Shown: positions 33,736 through 46,222 of the stretch, in pieces
Position numbering within the stretch: the stretch's first letter is position 1
How the letters are laid out: every line of letters begins with the position of its first letter
DNA from: Lepidodermella squamata
Lineage: Eukaryota > Gastrotricha
Length of the DNA: 64,000 nt
Direction: 5' to 3'
Assembly: GCA_047495785.1 (NCBI GenBank)
Contig: JBLDXI010000010.1
Span: 1,488,001 to 1,552,000 of the forward strand
Position numbers and translations under genes: made by a program
Notes under the pieces: model-generated
Seen by the model: only the letters and a program-made list of their open reading frames with translations
The model's database searches: none
Told to the model about the DNA's origin: nothing

Positions 33736-36700
33736 TCAGATTTCAGCCAAACTTTTCAAGCTGTAGGTAAGAGCTTGGCGCAGCTCTTTGTCCAGTTTCG
33801 ACAGCTCTCGTTCAATGGAGCAGCGGTAGACCCTCTCCACGTCTGCGCTGGGGTCTTCCGAAGCCCGTCTATGATCGAAAGTTGAGCCTACAATCAAATT
33901 GAACGTTTCGGTCGAAGCGTCGCTCCTATTTGAGACTTGGCTGTGTCTCTTCTTATAGAGATTTGAAGCCTGAGTCGTATGTTGAACGGAAATGCCGTTC
34001 TCCCGGACTTCATGCATGTCATCGACTTGAGGCATAGATCTTCCCTGGATCAAGGACGTCCGATGCATGACCTTGTGCTTAGCCCAGCGTTTCCGGATAG
34101 CTATTTCTGCAATCCCAGGATGTGGCGATATGCTTCGTATAACAGCTAAGGATTGATTAATGAGCTGCTCACTCCGAACCGCCAAGATAGGCTGTGGTTC
34201 TTTGCGATTTTCATTGACAAGTTTTATCAACTTCTCAAGTTGTTCGATTCTGTTCGTCAGCTTGTTCAGTTCGTTCCGAAGCAACGTGTTTTGCGTTAGT
34301 AGCCCCTGAGCGCTTATCGGCTCGTGGCGAGTGATATTCAACCGCCTAGTCCCGCCTTGTTCGATGAAGACATCCGAGCAGAGAATGGTTGATTCGCGTT
34401 TGTGTACAGCGATAACTTTTGGTAGGAAGTTCAGCAAGAGACAGATGGTGTTTGCGCAGATTACGATAGAAACGTCTAGTAGGTAAGTTGCTACGCCACT
34501 GTGGGATAGCCCTACCATGTGAATGACTGCTACCGTCAAAGCCGATAGCACGATGATGTAAGAGATCGCTCCTATAAATTAGGAAACCATAGATAAACGT
34601 TTTTCCTGGATTTTCTTGGTATTTCAGAACATGGCAATTTGAGACTTGGTTGAAAGCTTGCGAAAAAAAAACTGAGGATACAACGGATCCTTGAAGCTCC
34701 CTCTGAACCCAGAACACCATAAAACAAAAGGGGGACTTCAGTCATAAAATTTGGCCTCGAAAATACCTCCAAGTTCGAAGATCCTACTTCGCGCACTGGT
34801 CAAAAGCAATTGGGCTCGGCGGATGAAGCAGGATCCTCGAGGTGGGAGGGGGAGGGTACGCTTGGGCATTTTTAGCCCCGAATTTATCTGGCTAAAGGCT
34901 TGAGGGGGCTTTTTGAGTTTTCTTGTCTGGACCTCTCGAGGTGGGGATACGGTAACCCCCGTGGTACTTTGCACACCGGTTTGACTCACCTATGAACTTC
35001 GCATCGTTGAGGACCTTAATTTTAACACCGGATATGCGCCAAGCCATGAACAGGCCAAATGAAATGAGCAGCAGCTTCCACGAGCAGCAGAGGGCGAAGA
35101 ACATGCTCGAATGGTCCGTAGCACATTCTACTGATTGGTAAGTGATCAGCTGATCATTCTCAGGGTCGTAGTACTATAAAGCAGGACAATTTTGTAATTT
35201 TGAGTTATAGGATGATATAGGATACCTTGGTCTCGTTTTGCTCGTGGAACTGGAAACCAATGACCTGCGACCAAGAACCGACCATAACGACATCAAGCAC
35301 TATCGCAAGTAGTACGACTATTATCAGCCTTTCGTCCCGAAGGAAGAACTGCTTCTTCAATCCGCCGTGGCCCATTGAAGTCGTAGCCATGTAAATTTTG
35401 TAGGTCCTGAGTGCCACGGAGCAAAACGTGCATGAAAACCCGCAGAATAGGAGCAGGTATCGAATCAGGCAGTTGACATTCGCCATAGCGGCTGATTCCA
35501 CGCCGGCTTCATCGGCGCCGAAATGCGTCTGAGTGTCCCAGTCCATGTTGTAGAAACTGGCCGAGTGGCTAAGGAAGGGCAGCAGCAGGTACAGCATGGT
35601 TGAGCCGAGGGCGAAAATGCCAGTCAGGGTGGGCGCGCTCAGCTTGATGATGCGTTCTTTCCGATTGACAACCGTGAATATGAAGAATGAAATTGAGAGG
35701 AAAGCGCCACATCCAGTGGCAAAGTAGACTAATCCTGTAAGCCATAGTGGAGTAGTGTGACGCCTATTTATTAAAAAAGAAATATAAAAATTCAGAAAAA
35801 AATAGAAGAAACTAGAAAAAAAGAAAGCAGTGATTGATAATGCCTAAATAGTTAGTTTTTGGAAATTTTCACAAAAAATTAAAAATTAAAAGAAAATTGA
35901 ATTTCTTTGAAATTTTCCATTCGGAAGTTGAAATTGAAAATGTAACAGTGAATTAATTTTTTTTATTTAGCTCACTCGATGTGCTCCATGATAGCGTCCT
36001 TCGGGGGCCTGCCCATTCGCCAGTCCAGCTGTCGGCAGTTTTCGCACTTCGTCGTCGATAGCGCATCTCTGAGAGGGTGATACATCATAACCGGGATCAT
36101 CGACGAATCTATGAATAAAATCAGCTTTCAGCCAAAAATTGTAGTTGCACCGCAAATTTTTACTCTGAATTTGATAAATCCTAAAAATAGGCCGTCTAGC
36201 ACCATCTTCCAAAATCATCGGGCCCTAGATGCGCCAATAAATTTCAACAAATTCTGGAAAATTATGAAAATAATACCGAAAGGCAATCGAGCAGCAGCGT
36301 ATTCGAATCGATAATTGAGGCATTTTTTGCTTTGGATTCAGCATTTAAATATTTATTCGGGATCTGTAAGCTCAAAATGTTAAACGTTAACTTTTTATTT
36401 TTTTTTAATTTCAGACCAAGTAAATTTGCTCCTCAGCTCGGTAGTGGACGATTCGCCTTCCCTTCGAGTCGAATGGCGATCTAGTTAACGGTTTTCGACC
36501 CTTCCCTCGCTCGACTAAGGACGCCATCAGCCAAACAGCGTCCCAGGCTTGTCGCATTTCCCGCGTCATTTTCTGAGCCTTGGGTGCTGTTCTACATTGC
36601 GCTGGCTGAAAGATGAAGGATGAATAAGGACATTAAAACTCATTTTTGCTTACCTTGAATAGCTTTGATGATAGTTTCTCGGAGTTAATGCCGCTGTGTT

Positions 36701-38316
36701 GGCGGCTAGTGTCGATGACGAAGGAAGAATCGATGAAGGACTGCGTTGTTTGATCGCCATCTTCCAGTTTGGCGAGCAGCGCCGGGCATCGGTGGATGCT
36801 AGTTGTTGTCGAGTCGTCACGCAGCCAATTAGGCGAGAATGAGCCGATAAATATCCACACCAGGGCTGAAAACGGCCGATTTAGCTGTAATGGGAAAAAT
36901 TGTAAAAAAAATCGGAAAAATTGGAGAAAAATCTTAAATACCCGGCATAGCAGTTCTATAGCACTGGTATCGTCTAGAAAAGCTACGACAACGCGGTAAA
37001 AAATATTCTGGAAAATTATTGAAAAAATAATAAAATTTCCGCAATGTTAGTTTGTTACATTAAGCAGTTCGATGTGTTCATCTTGCAGCAGCATTGACTG
37101 GTTAACAAAATCAATTTTGATTGTTTGAGCTACTTTAATGCCATGCAGCTCGGCAATGTGCTCAAAATGAGCTATTCTCTATTAATCAGCAGGAGAAAAA
37201 TTTGAAAATATTCAGCGAATTATTGGCGAAAAATTACCAAATCCGTAGGGTCGTTAGTTGAGTTTGTTGAGGCGATAACTAGGGTGACGTGGGTCCAATT
37301 GAAGGTTTTCACGAGTTTGGCCACAGCCCAATGGTAGTCGGACGAGGTAAGGCCTATTCGAACCAGCGAATTGTATGACGTCGGCGACAAAATCAACGGC
37401 GACGTTTGAGCATAAGAAATCTAGTCATAAAAATCTCATCAACTCAATTGTCACGGAAATGATTGAAATTATTCCCGATAATTTTTCTCAATTTTAAAAT
37501 AATTTTTAAAATTTTAAAATTTGTTTTTCAAATTTTAATGAAATAAATTTAATTTGAAATTTGAAAAAAAATTAAAAATTTCTGTTTCAATATTCAAAAA
37601 TTTGAAATACGAATTTCAATTTTTCAAATTTTTCAAAAAATACCCAGGCATGGAGTTCCAATGTCTAGGTAATTCAATGTTAATTTTGGGACATTTCGAA
37701 AATTCGGCGAATTATTTTGGAATTATTTTGAACTCACCACAGGTATCCGGCGAAACATAGCAACCTCAATGACGGCCTTATTAAGACTCTCCCTAGTCGG
37801 CCCGATAACGTAATCAATGCCGCGGCCAACTCGCATAGCGTTGTCGTGAAAGAACGAAAACAGCGACATCATAGTATCGCCTATCGAATCGCTTGTATCG
37901 TTGAAGAAAAACCGCAGCCGTTTGAACCTTATCGAGCGGTTGCTGCGCGTCCGGCTCGCCAGGTACGTATTAGCGGCCTTGGCGGCGTCGACGATGGTGC
38001 CGAGGCGCTGGCACTCATCGCCGCGCGTCATGTCGATGAGCACGCCGACGTTGATGGCGTCGTCGCGTGACGTCACGTGCGCCGCGTTGTCGCGCCGCCA
38101 TCGCGACAGCGCGTCCGCGCACGGCCGCAGCGCGCGTTTCGGGACAACGAGCGGTGGGGGTGGGCGCGAGACAGTTCGCAGGAGGCTGCGTCGTATTAGA
38201 TTTGTTGCTAGAGCCGAGTCGGATGGCCGCGTGACGGCGAGGGCTGAGGATGAGTTCGACCTGGCTGATTCGCCTGGCACAGGCAGTTGCGCAAGTGTGA
38301 TGACCAGAAAAATTGT
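33736..38316 (-). CDS. GABA-B-like metabotropic receptor (class C GPCR), 5' end not resolved
   Basis: Eleven exons are assembled: 38316-37738, 37420-37238, 37178-37059, 37007-36942, 36884-36654, 36605-36417, 36224-36164, 36108-35976, 35763-35226, 35173-34990, 34571-33736, giving 1040 codons. The first visible exon opens after an acceptor with a hydrophobic signal-like TIFLVITLAQLPV, so a short upstream exon with the start codon is expected but was not found. The N-terminal half is a PBP1/ANF-type ligand domain (INVGVLIDMT; YVIGPTRES). The juxtamembrane part contains CENCRQLDWRMGRPPKD. Seven membrane helices follow, with VKIKVLNDAKFIG before TM6, a GABA-B family hallmark. The tail contains a leucine-heptad coiled coil (LLRNELNKLTNRIEQLEKLI) like that used for GABA-B subunit pairing. 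The 418-bp intron 34572-34989 contains two MITE-like copies. Coupling to Gi/o is inferred from the family. Confidence 0.88.
34655..34798 (-). mobile_element. MITE-like element, CAGKGTGCGAAGTA family (intron copy)
   Basis: In an intron of the GABA-B-like gene. The right end GATCCTACTTCGCGCACTGG matches the inverted form of the 3391 terminus. The interior shares a GTATTTTC-like block and a GGGGGAC block. The left end (CTTGCGAAAAAAAAACTGA) is degenerate. Confidence 0.5.
34819..34979 (+). mobile_element. MITE-like element, CAGKGTGCGAAGTA family (second intron copy)
   Basis: Immediately follows the previous copy in opposite orientation. Left end GGATGAAGCAGGATCCTCGA. Right end contains CTCGAGGTGGGGATACGGTA then ACCCCCGTGGTACTTTGCAC, corresponding to the central palindrome and right terminus of the family. 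Confidence 0.55.
37950..38260 (-). other. CpG-rich segment in first visible exon of the GABA-B-like gene
   Basis: This stretch has dense CG dinucleotides (such as GCGCCGCGTTGTCGCGCCGC) while surrounding sequence is AT-rich. It encodes an Arg/Ala-rich N-terminal part (RRSLLRTVSRPPPPLVVPKR; ALRPCADALSRWRRDNAAHV). It could be a CpG island near the promoter or biased composition in a low-constraint linker. Confidence 0.5.
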
Positions 38317-38939
38317 CTAAAATAGCCAAAAAAAATTGAGGAAAATTACTACAGCCTCTCCATATGTTGCGCAGCCATTTTTCAACTTTTTGTATGAATT
38401 TCAATAATTTTCTTTACCCGTTAAAGCCCAGAATGTTTTCGGAAAAATATTTCCCTATTGACACGTGCTTTCCCGATAGAGAAAAATTCGGGGATTAAGA
38501 ATCTAAAAACCGCATATTTTTATCATCTACCGTTATTGAGATATTCCAGTGCCAAGTTGTCACGTGACCTTACCTTTTGTCACACCTGGACGATTATCTC
38601 AAGAACGCTAGGAAGCCGCTCTCAAAGAAAAAGTTCATCAGCGTAATTAGATCTATCTGGAAATGCATTCATAGGTGGGTCATAGGTGATACTTCGTGCA
38701 AAATCGATTTTGAGGACACTTTAGTGCAGTTTGGTGACAGTCCCAAAAAATGGCACCTAGCTCATCACCAAACCTACGAGACACTGGTCATTTATCCGTT
38801 TTTCCCGAATTTATACGATTTCCCAGCGCGGAGATATGCCTTTTAGACACCCTGGGGTTGTAGTCACCCTACAGGATTTTATAAATATAGGGTGGCAAGA
38901 AAAGATGCCGTTGGGCTTTAATGGGTTTAATTAATTGCT

Positions 38940-39300
38940 ATTAAACTGGAGATTCTTCCATCATTTATCAGCGATTTCTTACAATTTTTACAATTTACCG
39001 GTGAAAACCCGGAAAACCCGATAGTAACTGATTTGGTATTTTTTCGGTATTTTACCCGGTTAGCAAAATTTCTTTAATTTTCAATATTTTTCTGGCCATG
39101 ATATACAGCGTAGTCAATAAATGGGTTTCTAACCCCCATGATTCTACCGAGAGATTCCATCCTTTATCCCACTTTAGCCGAGGAGAAAACTTTACCCGAG
39201 AAAATCCCGATGGCAGCTGGTTCAGTAATTTTCAGTATTTTACCCGGCTGGACGAAATTTCTCCTCTCATTTTTAATCCCATTGACAAGTGATATACTTA
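38940..39300. repeat. Two diverged direct repeats of about 160-190 bp
   Basis: Both halves share, in order, a CATC.TTTATC stretch, GA.GA.AAAAC, CCCGA with TAG/TGG, TTTTC.GTATTTTACCCGG and AAATTTCT. Examples are TTTTTCGGTATTTTACCCGG at about 39040 and TTTTCAGTATTTTACCCGGC at about 39229. They are likely two copies of one old element. Confidence 0.55.
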
Positions 39301-40569
39301 ATTACTACTCTCGTGATTTTTTTGTATTTTTCTAAACAATTTCTATAGCTATGAGATGCGACTTCGTCTCTCACTTTAGAGATTCTGAACCCTTTTTTGC
39401 TTGCCTAATTTAATAATTAAAAATAGTTAATAATTTAATTTAAAGCAATTTCTATAGAATATTTCAAAACTCGCCATAATTATTACGGAATTTTTCGCCA
39501 AAAAAATTGCGAAATTAGCCTGCTATTTTTTCCTAAAAGTGAAAATCAGCAAATTCAAAATTCGAAAGCTCGAATGAAATCGAATTTAGTTTCATCATCC
39601 CAATTTCCGAAATTTCAGAAAAATCAATATGGAAAGTTATGAATCATAAATTGCGATAATTTAAGGTTGCGATAATCCTGTACATGATTTCGAAGCGATC
39701 AGGTCAATTTGCTCACTTTAATGGCCGCAACATTGTTGAAATTAGGCTGAACAACACTAGACCAAGTCGTTTTTCTGGAGGCGGCAGGTTGTTGCTGGCG
39801 ACAAAAATGATGCTGGATCATCATGCTGACTCGTGAGCTGGAGCAGTGCGATCGGCGGCAGCGGCGCGTGGCGCGGCATTATTATCAATATTTGATTTTA
39901 GCGACCGCGCAATAACTTCCACGGCGAGGATGGCGATGATGATGATAGCGGGCTATTTCTCACTTTTTATTAATAAAAAGATAACAATGCGCTGTTTCCT
40001 GAGCTGTGAATAGGCCACAAGTCTCAACTACTGGCACTCAGTCTACTCGATCCGTTCAAGTTATTATTGGCCAGGAAACGGGATATTGCTGAGCCGAAAT
40101 CGGAGAACTGCGAAAGTTATCATGAGAATAATAAAATAATATCATTTCTAAATTGGTGAATTTTACAAGAAAAAAGTTGTGAGCGCGAGGCACCTAAAAA
40201 CGGCTCATTTCAAGGGATTATACGGGGTGAAACAAAAATCGATCTTTGCCCTCGGTTTATTTTTGAAATATAGCCAAGAGTTTAAATGTAGCGCTTAACG
40301 TCTAAACACCTGGATTTCAACTTGCAAATCTGAGAGGTATATATAAAAAAATAGATAGCAATAATGCGATCTAGTGCTTTTCTATTGATTTCGTCAACAT
40401 TTTTGTGTACAGGGTGCGTAAAAACTGATTGCTGAGTGTCGACAATTTTTGGGGCCGCCCTCTTCTTCAAATAATGTACCATATATATAAATATAATATG
40501 GGATGTAGTAAAAAAATATATCGCTCGCTTAATAATAATGAGAAGAAAACCAACACTTATTCTGTACTA

Positions 40570-41287
40570 CACTTGAAAAAAATAACCCCTGATCAGGGGG
40601 CTGATCAGGGGTCATAGCTCCTAGTCATTACTATAGCTGATCAGGGGGTAATATGCACCCTGATCAGGGGTTATATTGAAATGAACCCTAATCAGCTCAC
40701 CCTGATCAGGGGTCATTTTGCTTCCAATATTTGCTGATAATAATCACCTGTAGCGCCCCTGATCAGCAAAATCAGTAAAATTTCAAATTTTTTAGGAAAA
40801 TGGCAGCCCTTTTCATTTATTATTTTAATATTATTTTTTTGAATAGCCGGTTGATCAAGATCCGCCCACCCTGGTGCCATCCATGCCATCGGTATTATGG
40901 TATGCCACCGGACGCGGCAACTACCTAAACATGGCAGGGTCTCATGATGGCACTTGGTAGAGCCACTTGTTAGAGAGAGAAGGACTTACTGCTAAGTTAA
41001 CAGCTGAAGTAATAGAGTTCGCGTGTGAAACAATACTATTTTTTGAACATATGGACCTTCCGACGCAAGCCTGAATTGAACATGCAGCCTAATTTGCATA
41101 TGCACGCTTGGCTAATTAGCGAATGCACACTTTTGACCCCTGATCAGCAAAGTCATGCTGATCAGCCTGAAATGACATGGATTATCAGCTGGCGACAGTT
41201 GATTATCAGGGGTTGTCCCTTTTTCGTCCTGATCAGCAAAATGGTTTAAACAGCTGACCCCTGATCAGGGGTTAATTTTTTCTAGTG
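40570..41287. mobile_element. Non-autonomous DNA transposon with TA flanks and TGATCA-iterated interior
   Basis: The left end CACTTGAAAAAAATAACCCC and the right end (complement CACTAGAAAAAATTAACCCC) form an inverted repeat, each continuing into CTGATCAGGGG. TA flanks both ends (40568-40569 and 41288-41289), the expected target duplication of Tc1/mariner-type elements. The interior is filled with CCCCTGATCAGGGG palindromes and partial forms (more than ten TGATCA or GATCAG cores). There is no coding capacity, so it must depend on a transposase elsewhere. Confidence 0.75.
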
Positions 41288-43212
41288 TACAACATGAATA
41301 ATATTCAATAATCAGATATGTATGTGTAGATGTGCGCGTAAATAGCCGGGCTAAATATTGCGCCTGCTGCTATTGTACATTTATTAAATGAAGGCGCTGA
41401 GCGAAAAATGGCGAATGAAAAATTATGCCTGTTTCCGCGATAGAGAAAATAAAACATTTTTCGCTGCCCGGCCAAACTATTATCATCTTTCATAATATTA
41501 TATTAATAAAAGGCGCGAAATACTACAGACAAAAATCGAGACTATATTAGGTTAAACGCATAAGCGGCAATCTTAAACAAGCAGCAGAGATAATAAAAAA
41601 AATGCCCTGCAAGTGGCGGCTAATAAAAACTAGGCTATATACAATTTAGTGCCAATATTTACACCAAAAATGTAAGTTCGATTGATTGGAGAGATATAAT
41701 TACATTTAGATAAAAAAACGGGCAATAAATCCCCGGTGACGTGGGGGCCCCGCATTTTTTCTGCACTTGCTTCACAGAAAATTCAGAAAAAAATAAGGAA
41801 TTTTTCAAAAATTCCCAAAAAATCCTAATTCGGTAGAAAAATATTTTTTCGTAATTTTTATTATTTAATGGGAAATTGATTTAGGTCAGGCGAAATCAAA
41901 GTATATGAGATAGGTCTGAAGTTTCGAAAGACAGGCGACGGTAGGGCTCAAGCCGCTGAAATTAGCTCGGCTATCCAGCGATGGCTATGCTATACTAAAC
42001 GGTGTCCTTAGAGGGTGATCGATGCGATGCCGCCATTACACTGCGCTTATAATATATATCGCCCCGAGCGCGCGGCCTTACCACATTTTTCGCGCGCACA
42101 GCACCGATTCGGCGATAATATTAATTATTGCGATAATAAATAATGATAGCATTACGCGATGCACTTCAAAAAAAACTTAACCAGCTATTTATCGCGCGGC
42201 GACTGAGGAAACTTTTCGGTCACGTATTATTGACTGGATGGTGGGTGTTTTTATAGATAAATAAACAAAATGCAGCGCGCGCTAAGAAATATGATTTCGT
42301 AGGGCTATTAAATATCACCTTGATGAGTTCTACTTTTTTCTCCAATATTTCACGCATAAAATATAAATTCAAATCGATTTTTCGAGATTTAGATATGATT
42401 TAAAAAAATAAAAAAATAGTTTAAAGAGAGAGTGATTTTTTTAAATCTTCAAAGAAAATATGATACCTATAGGATTGCCAAATTGAATTTTCCTATTAAA
42501 TTATTCCGCAACATTAGGAAAGGATATGCAAATTTTATTACGCGTAATCTATTTTTCTTAACCTGAGACGAAAGTGAACGGGTGATTACGATTGGGCGTG
42601 AAATTTTTGGCCGAAGACCGCGGCAAGAGGAAGCGCTTATACTATGCTCATATAGGAAATGAATCGATTTTTTTTGTTCTTTAAATTCAATTATTTGCCG
42701 CTGAAATCCTGACCGTCAATCAGTCCAGGAAAATGAGGACCAAAATGCTTTTGTCATGCTGAAATGTGACAAAATTCTCGTCCTGATTTATAAGTGTGCC
42801 CCTCGAAAAATTATTAACCGAGATTATTGAATGAAGATATTTCCCAAAAATAGACTACATTTTTTCTAATAAAATTCGTTAATTCAATCTGCGGTCATAT
42901 TGTAAGAAATCGATTTCAACCATCGATTTTAAAATTGAGCGATTTTTCCGATGACCGGAAAAAATTATTGCTGAATAATTCACAAAATTCATAATTGCCA
43001 GAAAACGAGAATTTTACTTTTCTTCTAAGAAAACTTCAATGATTAGAAAATTCCGTGATCAACAGAATCATTGAATCAAGTGTCACGACTCACGACAAAA
43101 GTACAACACAAAATAGTTCGAAAAAAAAATGAAAGAAGAAAATATATAAAAAAGTGTGGTGATTTACAACATTGAAATGTTATTTTTTTCAGCCGTGAAT
43201 TTCGCCCCAATT

Positions 43213-44727
43213 TCATTTCGCCAATCCTGTCCATTCTCGGCATCTTTTCACCAGCTCATCGCCCTTCGCGTCGTCCTTAGCGATCCTGAACAGCGAAGTC
43301 ACGTGACAGTCCTTATCGAAATATTTTCCCGACGATTTTTCAAGGCCAGGCTTGCAGGCGCAGTGGACCGGAACCGCGGCGCCGCCCTTTTCCAGGTCTG
43401 TCCCCAAAAATTTCAGCCACACTTTGATGAAGTTCATCTTATGATGCCGTACGATATTCGATCGAATTTCACCCGGGTGCAGGGTGAATACAGAAATGTT
43501 GCTGCGCTCGAGGCCCTGTTCGTTCAAATTGCGGTGAAGCCATCGCGTGTACAAGATGATTGCCAGTTTAGACTGTGAGTACGCGCGCCAGTACGAGAAT
43601 TTGCCGTTGTGTTTACGCCGGTATTTCTCCTGATTAACGTCATCAATGTCGTAGCCTTTCGGGAAAGCGGCTTCGTAAGCCTGTGATGTGACGTTGATTA
43701 TGCGGGCGCGTTCACTTTTCTTCATCAGATCCATCAAAAGGGTGGTCAAGAGGAAGGGTCCTGTCAATATATAAATAGGGCAAATTAGATTCATCTGACA
43801 TGCGTAATTGACAGTAATTTTCGGCCGGAATTTGGAAAAATTAGCTATCACAGATGGGTTGTCCCTCGAAATGGCCTTAATATCTTCCCAAAACTTGAAA
43901 GAAAAAAAGAAGACACGGAATCGGACAGAAACATGGAAAGGAAAAACGAGGAATGAAGAGAAAAGGAAAGGAAAGGAAAAAGGAAAAGGATAATAATTAG
44001 AAAGGATCGGAATAGGGATAGTGATAGGAAAGAAGAGGAAATGGGAATAGGAATAAGAATAAAGGAAAGGAAAGGAAAGGAAAGGAAAGGAAAGGAAAGG
44101 AAAGGAAATAGGAATAGGAAAGGATGGGAAACGGGAATAAGAATAGAACTAGGAACAGGAATAGGAATTTGAATTGAAAAAAGGAATGGAATGGAATAGT
44201 TAGGAAATTAAAGAATGGGGATAGGGAGAGGAATAAACAAGGAATAGGAATAGGAGTATTGCGGATACAGGAAACAAGGATTTTTAATAATTTTCCAATC
44301 GATTGATTTGCGGTGCAAAGTGCAATTCCTAATATAACTTACCCAAAAAATTGGTCGCAAAAGTGAGTTCAAAGCCGTCCTCGCTGAGTTCGTACACGTT
44401 ATCAGGTTGTAGCAGGCCCGCATTATTGACGAGCACGTCCAAAACAGGTTCTTCTTCGAGTACCTCGGCAACGAACCTGCGAACTGACTTGAGCGAGCTG
44501 AGATCAACCTGCCGCACTACAACCTCACACCGGCTGCCAACCTGGCGCCTGATATCACTCGCCGCATCTTCGCCCTTCTCAACGCTTCGACAGGCTAGAA
44601 TCACCCGTTTCGCCCCGTGTTTCGCGAGTTCCAAGGCCGTGTATCGACCAATGCCACAATTAGCGCCTGTTACCAAACACGTCTTGCCAACGATTGTCCA
44701 AGGCGAGCTATCCGCTGACTGAGCCAT
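43213..44727 (-). CDS. Short-chain dehydrogenase/reductase, retinol dehydrogenase 11/12/13-like (SDR-1)
   Basis: Two exons, 44727-44343 and 43760-43213, encode 310 residues, normal length for the family. The Rossmann cofactor motif TGANCGIG lies near residue 20, with CRS shortly after the second strand, a feature typical of NADP-preferring members. NNAG appears in the expected place (VLVNNAGLLQPDN). The catalytic serine is in NVTSQAYEA and the YxxxK pair is in [13 protein letters not shown] follows, as in RDH-type enzymes. Predicted reaction: NADP(H)-dependent oxidation or reduction of retinoid or other lipid alcohols/aldehydes. There is no strong N-terminal membrane anchor, so it may be soluble or peripherally membrane-bound. 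The 582-bp intron is full of GGAAA-type repeats. The intron falls after TNFLG, a different place from SDR-2. Confidence 0.92.
43880..44275. repeat. Polypurine (GGAAA/GGAAT)n tract in SDR-1 intron
   Basis: About 400 bp almost entirely of A and G on the plus strand, with a pure AAAGG pentamer array at about 44060-44106 and degenerate GGAATAGGAATA units around it. It lies in the single intron of SDR-1, so the transcript there is polypyrimidine. Confidence 0.9.
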
Positions 44728-44781
44728 AAAATATTAGCGAAAAATTTCTAGAAAATCAAGGATAGATAGTTGACTAGCGTA

Positions 44782-44787
44782 TTTATA
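44782..44787 (-). promoter_or_regulatory. Candidate TATA box for SDR-1
   Basis: TATAAA on the minus strand, about 55 bases upstream of the SDR-1 start codon, a suitable distance for a gene with a short leader. Confidence 0.4.
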
Positions 44788-45913
44788 GAGGCGCGATTTA
44801 ATTGGCAATCATTTAATTACAGCATTTTAGGTCTAGGCATAGGATTTGCGCCTGATCCGATTAGTGTTTTGATGCTTATTTTCCGGGCTGCTGATTTCGC
44901 ACACTTAAGCGCGCACTCGATAGTATGAATGTCCCTTTCGCACATATGCAGTTGTTGTGTCGGTGCCTAAAAAAAATTGCAATTAAATTTAGCAATAATT
45001 GATCCGTGGGAAAAGTGACCGGCTATCATTTTTAAGCCTAAAAACAGGAATTTTAATCTAAATCTGTCAGAATTTAATATTGATGAGACTGTTTTAGAGG
45101 CATAAAGTGAACTTTAGGAGGAGGATCAAATAATTTTTAAGTGGTTAAGTTTCTGCTTGTTCGAACGCGTAACAGGTATATAACATGAACAACTTAACGC
45201 GGCAACGCGGAGTTGATTTTTTTCTCATTGACTTTGTCCGGTTAGCATTGGAGTAAGGGGCTGAGCGTTTCGTTACTAAACCACCACCTGAAAAAAATTG
45301 ACAACCACGTGTAAGCCAATTCATGAGAACGCGCTTTTCACGTGTTGTTTGATAAGTTTTTTTTAATATTTAAAGCTAAAAATAACGCCTAAAAATGACG
45401 TAGAATGTGACCGCAGGTTTGATCCGCAGCAATAAGGCTTTCAAATAGTTGAATATAAAATAAGAATCCTGCTCAAAATAAGATTTTTGATATAAAAAAT
45501 GTTTGATTAGGGTTAAAATGGACAATTTCTGGCCCTATATATATAGCGGCCGGAAGGTCGAACTTTTGAGGTTTTGCTGAATCACGGCGCTAAATTTGCA
45601 CCTTATGACGTCAATCCAGCGGCCAGAGCGGTGTTTTTTTTCACCGCAAAAAATTGTTTTTGCGCCCAGGAAGGCAATAATGAAGAGCCGGCTGGTATAG
45701 TTGGATAGGCGCAAAATGGCAGCCCATAATATCACGACGCGTATCTTTTATTGCCGAGATGCAAGCATCGATATAGAAATTTCTGGACACTTCAACTGCT
45801 TATTCATCTTGAAGGGTAGCCGGCGGCTAAACTTCGCGGATTTTAATTTCCAGCTAAAAGAAATTTCTCGTAGATCCAAGCCGCAAAATTCAAACTGAAA
45901 TTTTTAACAGGAC

Positions 45914-46222
45914 ATAAAAAAGAGAGAGTAAATGTCGAGACACCACTGTTTATCGTAGTATTATCAATATTTCAGCCTACGTTTCGGTGCTCGAGGCGCC
46001 ATTATCAAGGCCTTGGAGTTCGAAAATCGATGCGCAGATATCTGGAAATGAAACTATCCGACAAAGTCATTGAGAAAAAAACAAGTCTGGAAAGATCTGC
46101 GTATCGATTTTTGAATTCCAAGGCCTTGATAATGGCGCCTCGAGCACCGAAACGTAGGCTGAAATATTGATAATACTACGTTAAACGCAGAGGTGTTTCG
46201 ACATTTACTCTCTCTTTTTTAT
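45914..46222. mobile_element. Foldback/MITE element with about 120-bp terminal inverted repeats
   Basis: The left arm starts ATAAAAAAGAGAGAGTAAAT, then TGTCGAGACACC. The right arm ends with the inverse, GGTGTTTCGACATTTACTCT then CTCTTTTTTAT. Pairing continues through CCTACGTTTCGGTGCTCGAG, GCGCCATTATCAAGGCCTTG and AATCGATGCGCAGAT, with few mismatches, leaving a loop of about 60 bp. No open frame. The exact target duplication could not be settled (possibly AT). Confidence 0.85.

Larger units (their letters stand above)
38317..43212. other. 4.9-kb gene-poor region
   Basis: No gene recognised on either strand. It is AT-rich with short CpG-rich islands near 39850-39910 and 42060-42110. It includes two diverged direct repeats (about 38940-39100 and 39130-39300), a 718-bp TIR element (40570-41287) and the 3' flank of the first SDR gene. 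The upstream exon of the GABA-B-like gene should lie at its left end. Confidence 0.5.

Noticed and set aside
34572-34989. Coding exons in the 418-bp intron of the GABA-B-like gene (several open frames on the minus strand)
   Set aside because: The frames lie in two MITE-like copies. The flanking exons join in phase 1 and give an uninterrupted TM6-TM7 region.
37901-38320. Plus-strand open frame of about 139 codons
   Set aside because: It is antisense to the CpG-rich first visible exon of the GABA-B-like gene. The Arg/Ala/Ser-rich product looks like a by-product of GC-rich composition and shows no domain.
40588-41275. Possible CRISPR-like or satellite array in the TGATCA-rich region
   Set aside because: Spacing between palindromes is irregular, many copies are partial, and the region is bounded by transposon-type inverted ends in animal DNA.
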